Source: Perkinsus chesapeaki | Lineage: Eukaryota > Perkinsozoa > Perkinsida > Perkinsidae | DNA: 64,000 bases | Assembly: GCA_013115145.1 (NCBI GenBank) | Contig: JAAPAO010000036.1 | Span: 50,079 to 114,078, forward strand | Reading direction: 5' to 3' | Shown: piece by piece, positions 57,045 through 64,000 of the stretch | Numbering within the stretch: position 1 is the first letter of the stretch | How the letters are laid out: each line of letters opens with the position of its first letter | Notes under the pieces: model-generated | Told to the model about the DNA's origin: nothing | What the model saw: only the letters and a program-made list of their open reading frames with translations | The model's database searches: none | Position numbers and translations under genes: made by a program

Positions 57045-57856
57045 GCCTCACGAAGAAGAACCATAAGTACGGTACCGTGGTTACGTATCTTAGTAATATA
57101 CGCACTGAAGGTCGTCTTTACGAAATTTCCCCCTTAACTGTGGCTGAGGAAGAGCAAGTTCGATTGTGCCTGCAGGCAGCTAAGCGCATGCTAACGAGTA
57201 TCTCCACCAAAAGAACGGTGACTCTCACACTAGAGCAGATCCGTCTTCTGATACGTATTGTTCCCAGAACTGGTCATAGAGATTCTCGTGTTGCTTTCTT
57301 AACAGGAACGTTTGCATTACTGAGGCTCAAGGAGGTGGTGTCCTTGACCCCGGGCGACGTACATGTTGGCTGTCATGATCAGTATCTGATACTACATATC
57401 AGGTCCTCTAAAACCGACCAATCGGGGACTGGTGCTAATGTTATACTTGGGTGTGTACAAGGTCTATCGTGTACAACTGAATGCACAGATGACTTATGTG
57501 CTATGCATCAGTTATTTTACCTTCTGCGCAAGGGACCCGATCTCCATAATCAACCCACTATCTTCGGTTTATCTTATGGGCAACTTTCTGCGGATATCAA
57601 CTTTTTGGTTAATACCGTCTTCCAAAGTACTGATCCGAATATAGAGGTAGGAAGAAAGACGTCCCATAGTATGAGACGTACAGGTGTATGCCTCCTAGCT
57701 GACGCTGGAGTACCCTTACCTGTTATTGCAGAATATGGGAGATGGAAGGATGTATCGGTGGTCGAGAATGTGTATATGCGAGATCACACCCAGCGTACAC
57801 TACGAGAACTCAAGTTCGCACAGCTCATGTCGGGAAACGTAGAGAGTCTCTACTAG
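56999..57856 (+). CDS. Tyrosine recombinase (integrase) with all catalytic residues
   Basis: About 285 codons. N-terminal SAM-like core-binding region (YGTVVTYLSNIRTEGRLYEI), then the catalytic domain: first Arg in FALLRLKEVVSLTPGDV, Lys in RSSKTDQSGTGA, H-x-x-R in SHSMRRTGVCLLADAGV, the fifth position as Trp in YGRWKDVSV, and the nucleophile Tyr in NVYMRDHTQ. The order R-K-HxxR-W-Y is complete, so the protein could be active. The first codon of the open stretch is not ATG; expression may need frameshifting or splicing from the upstream frame. Family assignment within eukaryotic recombinases (Crypton, DIRS, Ngaro) cannot be settled by eye. Confidence 0.85.
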   Translation: MAFPVSATSLVTCIVSLTKKNHKYGTVVTYLSNIRTEGRLYEISPLTVAEEEQVRLCLQAAKRMLTSISTKRTVTLTLEQIRLLIRIVPRTGHRDSRVAFLTGTFALLRLKEVVSLTPGDVHVGCHDQYLILHIRSSKTDQSGTGANVILGCVQGLSCTTECTDDLCAMHQLFYLLRKGPDLHNQPTIFGLSYGQLSADINFLVNTVFQSTDPNIEVGRKTSHSMRRTGVCLLADAGVPLPVIAEYGRWKDVSVVENVYMRDHTQRTLRELKFAQLMSGNVESLY

Positions 57857-59751
57857 AGACCACACCGGCTTGGTCCTCTACCGCCACACTACCACGGGGC
57901 GATAGCTCCCCGCTCACAATCGCATCAGTCCAAACAGTGGCCTCAGCGATAGCAAAGTACTCGATCACAACGCGACCAGCCGAGGCCAGTGGGGAGAGTC
58001 TCTGTGCCACCGACATCAACCCGTGTGCAGCCGTAGATGCCCGAATAGAATGGTGACGTAGTTTTACGACCGATCATTGACAGGTATGGGTTTCAGTGTA
58101 ACTACCAGTTGCTAGACTTGTGTTGTATTTAAGAAGACCATAGGGCTGTGCTGGACGCAGAAGACAAAGGGCGAGGTAAGGTAGGATGCGGAGGCTGCCC
58201 AGTCTCTGGAGTCCAGAGGTTGGACACCAGAGATCTGGCTCAAGTACAGTAGTACTCAGCCAGAACCAGGACAGACCTCCTACTCCTAGTGGACAAGGTA
58301 GCGTACACTGCCACCATAGCAGCCGCTACCACGTCCACCCTCGCCCATCGCTCTGCGTCATGGGATTTCAGGAGAAATTACAAATTTTCACGGAGACGCG
58401 CACTTTTCCTTACGCGGGGATTGAGATTTCGCACCTGCAATCGATAGGTCTGTTATCGTGCAGGGGTTGAGATTGTACTGTGCTGAGCTGCGGAAGCCCG
58501 ACGGAAACGTGTGGATCACACCGACAGTCCATTATGGACTATCCATACCGTTCAGAGATCTTTTTTGCGCTTAAGGCCTTTTTTGTCCATACCGTTCAAT
58601 TTGGCCACCAAATCACGTTCGCGGATCGGGAAATCAATTTCGCGAATAAGGACATCAATTCAAAGAAGGAGGACTACATAAAGTTACTCAGGGCATTTGA
58701 TCCAACTTGGCGGAACATTTGGAGATCCCCGGTGGAGGATATATCCATTTGAGAGACCTAATATCCATTTGGACGAATGGTCAGGCTATGGACTACGATT
58801 CTCTGAGAAGGAAAATAGTCATATGGGTCTCAGAGTTTACGGGTTAGCCTTTAACCCCGTGTTGACAGTGAAGTTGTCGGCTATGATACTGTCAAGGCTC
58901 GTTGACAATGGCTACGCCACCGTATGTTTTCGTTGTACGATTTCGTACGCCGGATGTTATGATCATCATATCGCCCTTCTTCAGGGGTACTCATCCTTCT
59001 CTACATTTTGCTACTCTTTTCATGATACGTCGCTGAGGTGTCCTACGGCCGTGTGGGAATTCCATTAAGACACAACTCCTCCTATCAAGTTCTTTCATAG
59101 GAACTCAAGCGGGTTGCGTACGACAGTAAGCTCCACTAGACATAGCGACACAAGGGTGATTGGGCCCACGCCATTGGCCATGATCTACCCCAAGACTGTA
59201 AGCCACAATTCCCTATCGTTCTGCTGCAGACTACAACGCAAATCATCATCAATCGTACTCCGATACGTACCACGATGGTAGATGTTAGGTTTCGATAAGT
59301 CAGAATCACGGGTACTATGTTACTTTCTGGCAAGTGCTAAGGCCAGCTAACTGAAGGGGTGAAATACGGTATTCCAAATATCTAACAACAAGTGAGACAC
59401 AGGCACTGCGTCACAGTGAGTGCCACGCTCAGAGCGCGGCACCTGCTGATTGTTTCTCGAAAGCCTGTATCTCACTCAAGGATAACCGATAGTTCCAAAA
59501 ATACTTGGTTTAACGATGAAATAACAATACGCGACAACTTTACGTAGACTAGTGGCTCACTTGGAGCCGCGAAATACGCTAACTTCATAGTTACCGGAAT
59601 AATAATATTACTTAATAATAATAGGCGAGGAGGGAAAAGGAAGGTATGTCTGAGAAGAACAACAGGACTTTCCTGCTTTTATAAGCTTTCGTGAAAAGCT
59701 TAACTGAAGTACGCCCGCCGACAGGCAGGGCCACAGTCTATCTCAACTCAC
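57857..59751. other. Mostly non-coding; one weak open region near 58480-58752
   Basis: A plus-strand frame gives SEIFFALKAFFVHTVQFGHQ and REINFANKDINSKKEDYIKL, codon-like but with no motif and no upstream start I trust. The word ccataccgttca occurs twice (58540, 58588). No other gene supported. Confidence 0.35.
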
Positions 59752-59973
59752 CCATGACATCAATGAAGTTCAGCTTTTTGTAGAGCGCTATCGCGGGTTT
59801 GTTGCTTTTAAGGACATCCAGGGCGAGAGCAAGAACGTCTCCTGATTTGTTGCCCTAACAGGCAAGGAGGCTTACCATACAACAAGTTCGCCAACCAAGA
59901 TCGCCCGCTAAAAAAGCGAAATAATCTTACGAGTTCGATACTGTATTTCATCAGTACTGTTGCGATCATGCAA

Positions 59974-60026
59974 CGGCTTACCAACGAAAGGGCATCGCAA
60001 TGCGATGCCCTTTCGTTGGTAAGCCG
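59974..60026. repeat. 53-nt perfect palindrome with one-base centre inside GNAT copy 3
   Basis: 26-base perfect arms (left starts cggcttaccaacgaaagg, right ends ctttcgttggtaagccg) around a single A at 60000. Confidence 0.95.
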
Positions 60027-60503
60027 CGTCTACCTCAACCTAAAACACAAACGCTGCCCGAAGGTACAGAAGATGTGTCAGAATGAACCTTCACAATTTG
60101 GATCACTTACATTAAGGATATAGTTGAACTTCGTCTTGTTCGACGGGTGCGGCCTGATCGGGACTATGCGTGATGGGGAGACTGTCCTGCACGATAGCGT
60201 GGCAGGCCCAAGTGCCTCCCAATTACATATGCTTCTTGATCGCTGTTTTCTCTCGTGGGGTTAACGGATCCCCTAGAGACACCGCGATGAAGCCAACAAC
60301 CGTCTGGAACGAGAATATAATATATGAACAGTTCCATATTGATAGCTCTTCTCCGAAGCCACTAGTCCCCCTATTATATCATTAATGAATAGACACATAC
60401 TCACCGTTTGGCTTCTGTCTAGGTCGACTGCGACGTAACAGGGAGGTTCCTTCCTGTCATGGCATTCCCTAAACTCCGCACTTGGCTCAACGAAGTGATC
60501 GCC

Positions 60504-60524
60504 AGTCTTATAGACTATAAGACT
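60504..60524. repeat. Palindrome with one-base centre within the actataag microrepeat
   Basis: 10-base perfect arms (agtcttatag / ctataagact) around a single A; part of the insertion that stops exon 1 of GNAT copy 3. Confidence 0.85.
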
Positions 60525-60710
60525 ATAAGACTATAAGTTATAGTCTCGATACACGACATTAACTGCATCTGAAGGTAGAAAGTTAAGGCAGAAGATAGCG
60601 GAGAGAAGCAGCTTCATGTATAAAAATTAGCTGGCTGGATGATTCACAACTTTCAATAGTTTACTACGAAGTCAGCCAAACTGACTCGGCTCCTAGTGAC
60701 ATACCCGAGT

Positions 60711-60746
60711 CATGGCGCGCCATGCTGTCCCCGCAGCGGGGACAGC
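60711..60746. repeat. Two adjoining palindromes
   Basis: catggcgcgccatg (60711-60724, perfect, no centre base) directly followed by 11-base perfect arms gctgtccccgc / gcggggacagc around a single A at 60735 (60724-60746). Confidence 0.92.
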
Positions 60747-60872
60747 GGCTCCACAGACTAAATAAATGAACTACACCGGAGGTATTACAAACTTTGTTAG
60801 TTTGGTCAGAAAGTGTTACGCTGGAGTCTGTTGGGCCGCAAACAAAGCGACAATTTATCTTGCTCATAATAA

Positions 60873-61784
60873 ATGCTGTGGTCCATACCCATGAAACCTC
60901 AAGTGTGGTTTCCAGCATTTCTGTGCTGTCCTACCTGTTTGCCGCACAAGGGGAAGAGTCGAGGCGTCTCTGTCGGAATCTTCACCGAAATATACAATAA
61001 AGTACTACTACCAATAATTCTATATGCCCATGAAATATGGGGAGGAACTATTGCAAATAAGACCATAAGAGAAGAGATAGATCTTTTGGGGGCTAGCTTC
61101 CTTAGAAGAGCTTTAAGGGTTAGAAGGAGTACACCCCGTCCACTACTATATATTGCCTCTGGAGTGATGCCACTATCGCAATTGGTGGCAGAGAGGTTAG
61201 TTCTGGCTCAAATCCACAAAAGGCCAATGGACATGCATATGAAAGGGAAGGTAGGTACTACCAAATTTCGAGAGCTGCTGGAGGAGTGGGGCTTCCCCAC
61301 CACTCATCATCACGGTGAGGATAATACACCTGGAAAAGTTGTCAAACCCGCTGATACCAAATTTCGTCTTTCTCTAGTGAGAGATTACCATATTGTTAGA
61401 CCGGTATCCTCTTTATCTGAACCCTTACGAAGGGCTGTACGAAGTTCAAGGCAGAGAGAATGCTTGCAGTGCGTTGTGCGGACTAGCAAGAACGGTGCTT
61501 TTTTACAACTCTTATCTGGGCACTCTACTCTGTTAAACGCCTATGTGTATCGGCCCGGCATCAATGTCGCGGCTCATGATATAAACTGTAACCACTGTAG
61601 AGTAAAAGATGATAGCTCACACTTACTGCTTGATTGTGAGCGACAGGATCGGTCACGTTTTAGGCCTTCCTTTGTGGACGAGAACGGAACTCTCGGGCAG
61701 ATAACAATTTGTGCGAAGCGATGTGCGGCGGTCGCTAGCTTTTGTGAGAAAATATTTTTTAGACACTTACGGAATGGAGGTTGA
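60873..61784 (+). mobile_element. 5'-truncated LINE (non-LTR retrotransposon) pol fragment
   Basis: About 300 codons matching the region downstream of the reverse transcriptase in non-LTR elements: VLLPIILYAHEIWGGTI, then LLGASFLRRALRVRRSTP and YIASGVMPLSQLVAERL, later FLQLLSGHSTLLNAYVYRPG and a C-terminal zinc knuckle (INCNHCRVKDDSSHLLLDC). The catalytic reverse-transcriptase and endonuclease parts are absent upstream, as in typical 5' truncation. The frame is intact to the TGA after RHLRNGG, so the copy is young. No poly-A tail or target-site duplication recognised. Confidence 0.8.
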
Positions 61785-62003
61785 GAGCATTAAACAACCA
61801 TACTGAGCTCATGGGGATGCCTGGTCGAGTGAAGCTGTGTGGCAAGGCTGAATACTTCGAGTCCTAGAGATGAAGCTTGTGGTCTCGCACCTTGGGAGCC
61901 ATTGTGTTTTTGGTAGTTGTACACAGGCCCTTGGTTGTGTAAGTGGATTCTGCTAGGAGGAGTAGGATCTCTTGAGACTAGCTACATTCGTTTTTGGTAA
62001 ACC

Positions 62004-62555
62004 CTACGGTGACAATAACAGTATAGGTATTAAACTCTCGCTCTGAAGCTGCACATGGAATGGATAGTCTAACTCAGCCAATTTTCGGCGTTGGACTATA
62101 AACTCACACACACGCCGCACAAGCTGTAGCTTTACCTTATAAAGATCATCATCTGGGAAGGTAGTGCAGCTTCGCGAGAGGGCACGGACTGTGCCGCACA
62201 GTAAAGGCCGTGCCCGATATGTTCCCAGCGGTGAGTTCACCGCGGGCGAATCGATGAAGGCCGAGCCTACCTTGTGAAGCTCCGGCCTCCGAGCTCGGAA
62301 CAAAATTCTCTGTCCAAGTGCCATCCGTCCGAGTACCCCGATTCCGAGTATCCAGAAAAACCCTTCCGAGCACGACATTCCTAGTCCCTCATACCATAAA
62401 GCACCGGAAACATAACAAACATAGAAGTACGGATACTTGAGGATCGACCCAAATAAGGCAGTGCCACCGCATCGCATTTTTCTAGGAAGAACACCGTACA
62501 GTACCGGAGTCTGGTAACGAGATACACCAGACACAATGTTGCTAGCGATTGACAC
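62004..62555 (-). CDS. Hypothetical membrane protein, 183 residues
   Basis: Open minus-strand frame from ATG 62555: MSIASNIVSGVSRYQTPVLY, hydrophobic stretches (SILKYPYFYVCYVSGALWY; GFFWILGIGVLGRMALGQRI), then a soluble part (DDDLYKVKLQLVRRVCEFIV, QRRKLAELDYPFHVQLQ). At least two membrane helices are likely. Possible donor (cacaaggtagg) and acceptor (cttcccag) sites inside could mean it is spliced. No family recognised. Confidence 0.4.
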   Translation of the reverse strand: MSIASNIVSGVSRYQTPVLYGVLPRKMRCGGTALFGSILKYPYFYVCYVSGALWYEGLGMSCSEGFFWILGIGVLGRMALGQRILFRARRPELHKVGSAFIDSPAVNSPLGTYRARPLLCGTVRALSRSCTTFPDDDLYKVKLQLVRRVCEFIVQRRKLAELDYPFHVQLQSESLIPILLLSP

Positions 62556-62708
62556 AAAAGGAGAAACTACAGGAACATGCCCAAGTTGGTGATTCCAGCG
62601 CCTCGGCGGGTAAATTTTGCTCGCAATATTTCAAATAACATATTCGTAAATTACAAATTGTAATTGGTTCTACGGGACCATTTTATCGAAACTAGTCCTT
62701 GAGTTGAA

Positions 62709-63277
62709 TTTTGGCGACTGACCAAGTGGAGGGTAGTTTTATCAGTGACGATGACGTTCCGAGGAGCTACTGTGAAAGTGAGTATTCACTTGAACACTGT
62801 GAGTGGGCAGCCGAGCCAAGTACTCGGCCAAATACCTCGAAATACCCTCCTTTCCGAGCTGTTGCACTTGAATAAAGATATGCCAGGATTTTGGGGCTCG
62901 GACTCGGAACTCGGAGCAAGGCCTGGCTCAGTGAGCCAGGCTCACAAGGTTCGCAGCACATGTTTTTTGCTATGTTAGACGCGGTTACAAGTACCTTGCA
63001 TCGCTGTGCCGCACAACGATCCGTAGTGCCTCGGCACTTGAGTGACTCTATGAACAAGATGACTGTGACGAGCCCATCACAGTGGAAGAGTTAGCTTCGC
63101 AAATTGCTAACGAATGCCCTGTCTCAGCTCTGCAACCACTCCAAATCAACGCTATCGTGGCACCCTATGCCTTCAAGGCTGAGGCATCATCATCAGTCAG
63201 TGTGTTGTGGGCATGCTTTAGTGCTAATGAAGGGAGACTTCGGTGTGCACAGACTGTGCACAGGTGTTCAGCATAGT
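62709..63277 (+). CDS. Possible two-exon hypothetical gene
   Basis: Two coding-like stretches: TDQVEGSFISDDDVPRSYCE with SEYSLEHCEWAAEPS (about 62715-62870), and YEQDDCDEPITVEELASQIA with NECPVSALQPLQINAIVAP (about 63048-63277). Both share an acidic, Cys-containing style, but the join is not established and no start ATG is clear. A palindrome (62921-62941) lies between them. Confidence 0.3.
62921..62941. repeat. Perfect palindrome with one-base centre
   Basis: 10-base perfect arms (gcctggctca / tgagccaggc) around a single G. Confidence 0.92.
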
Positions 63278-63724
63278 ATACGATATCTCACGTTCCGCTC
63301 TGTTTCTCTCAACGCGACAGCCAGCCTTCTACCAGCAGCTGAGACATTACCTTGTTAGAGTTTAAATCGCATCGTTATGCTACCGACGCTTAGTGTTCTA
63401 TTCGGGAATGATGTGCAAGTCGATCCAGAGCACACCGATCCAGAACACTGCGAGCAAGAAATACAGGTGCACAAACGGTAGATGGTCAGACTGACCGTCA
63501 GTGTGAATCCAATATCTTTTGGTCATCATTCTTCGATATCCCCCTCCCTCCCCTTCTGTTGGGTTCGCTTCAATTATCCCCTGTTGACTTCCTTCTGCGC
63601 ATAAATATGATGCAACATGGTTTCCGTGTGGTGCTATCAGCTGGTTACAACCAAACTATATATAAGCTGCCTGGATACAACATTTTATACGAAACCGACA
63701 TTTGATGGAGTGCTTGAAGTGGTA

Positions 63725-63813
63725 AAAGTTGAGGCTCAACTTTGCTTTGTCAGTGCTCAGCACTGACTTGGCATTGGCTGGGATGACCTAAACTTTAGGT
63801 CATCCCAGCCAAT
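63725..63813. repeat. Cluster of three perfect palindromes, each with a one-base centre
   Basis: 63725-63743: arms aaagttgag / ctcaacttt, centre G. 63749-63767: arms gtcagtgct / agcactgac, centre C. 63773-63813: 20-base arms attggctgggatgacctaaa and its exact complement, centre C at 63793. They are spaced only five bases apart. No gene was recognised in 63278-64000. Confidence 0.95.
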
Positions 63814-64000
63814 TAAACTGAAGACTATGCCGAAGAATGGACACGTCATATTTGGGATCATCTGGAAAGATTATCAATGAGGCAGGAAACACACACTGCA
63901 TTCACTTGTCGAACGCTTCCTTGAAACTACACCTTTTCAATCTCAAATTCGTCAAACAAAAGGGAAAGTTGAATGAACAAAACCAGCTTTTCGTCAAACA

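Larger units (their letters stand above)
56343..57856 (+). mobile_element. Tyrosine-recombinase transposable element (Crypton-like or RT-less DIRS-like)
   Basis: A Gag-like Q/N/Y-rich frame (56343-57044) is followed, with a 46-nt overlap in another frame, by a complete tyrosine recombinase (56999-57856). No reverse transcriptase or RNase H lies between them. A homopolymer junction (eight A then ten G, about 56210-56227) lies upstream. Terminal repeats were not identified, so the element ends are unknown. Confidence 0.65.
59752..60617 (-). pseudogene. GNAT acetyltransferase copy 3 (inverted), disrupted by two repeat-type insertions
   Basis: Exons: 60405-60617, 60227-60303 (77 nt), 60111-60153 (43 nt), 59931-60039 (109 nt, 69 in copies 1 and 2), 59752-59841. 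It opens MKLLLSAIFCLNFLPSDAV, the same signal peptide style as copy 1, then VVYRDYN. There an insertion of about 30 bases of actataag units creates a stop; the frame resumes KTGDHFVEPSAEFRECHD and PPCYVAVDL. Next: VVGFIAVSLGDPLTPREK, KKHMPHPSNKTKFNYILN, VEVDAAYQRKGIA, and beyond a 40-base insertion TVLMKYSIEL, then GDVLALALDVLKSNKPAIAL with YKKLNFIDVMG. The 40-base insertion breaks motif A, shifts the frame and forms a 53-nt palindrome. Introns and splice sites are kept, so decay is recent. Confidence 0.78.

Noticed and set aside
62767-63057. Minus-strand open frame of 96 codons
   Set aside because: It overlaps a more codon-like plus-strand frame and a palindrome, and shows no motif.

Overview
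The window is nuclear DNA of a unicellular eukaryote. No gene carries a bacterial-style ribosome binding site, and most genes are cut by many short GT-AG introns (about 25-60 nt) that restore recognisable protein domains when removed. The gene content (a dynein-arm assembly WD40 protein, IQ-repeat proteins, a plastid-type NFU with a signal-anchor leader, small secreted proteins, a nickel/cobalt-type transporter) fits a flagellated alveolate with a relict plastid. My best guess is a Perkinsus-like protist. This is inference from gene style and content, not proof.

Left half (1-33 kb), gene-dense: a partial minus-strand gene at the edge; a ten-exon UreH/NicO-type metal transporter (901-2172); a small secreted protein (3046-3426); a large minus-strand gene (4147-7998) ending next to a tRNA-Ile(AAT); an IQ-repeat protein (9051-10559); a roughly 1,500-residue SH3/WW-like/B-box/IQ protein (10857-16014); a low-complexity protein with a 16-residue repeat and an assembly gap (16092-19740); a three-finger CCCH protein (20322-21131); the dynein assembly factor WDR92/DNAAF10 (21289-23007); and coiled-coil genes (23.3-28 kb). 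From 28.8 to 37.1 kb lie two tandem paralogues, each a secreted temptin-like domain fused to a ferric-reductase-type transmembrane oxidoreductase.

Right half (38-64 kb) is more accessory. It holds three copies of a GNAT acetyltransferase gene with an N-terminal signal peptide, only one of them apparently intact; an aspartyl-protease relic; an ERCC6/CSB-like SNF2 ATPase; the plastid-type NFU; a RING protein; a 32-bp minisatellite; a tyrosine-recombinase mobile element; and a 5'-truncated LINE. This half is also sprinkled with near-perfect palindromes whose two arms are separated by exactly one base. Two of them sit in damaged GNAT copies, where comparison with the intact paralogue shows that one arm is native sequence and the other is an inverted copy of it. 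This looks like a fold-back (templated inverted duplication) mutation process and is the most unusual signal in the window.

Functionally, WDR92, the IQ proteins and the coiled-coil genes point to a flagellum. NFU and the ferric reductases concern iron handling and Fe-S assembly, and ERCC6 concerns transcription-coupled repair. Exon models were drawn by hand; small errors at exon ends are expected.
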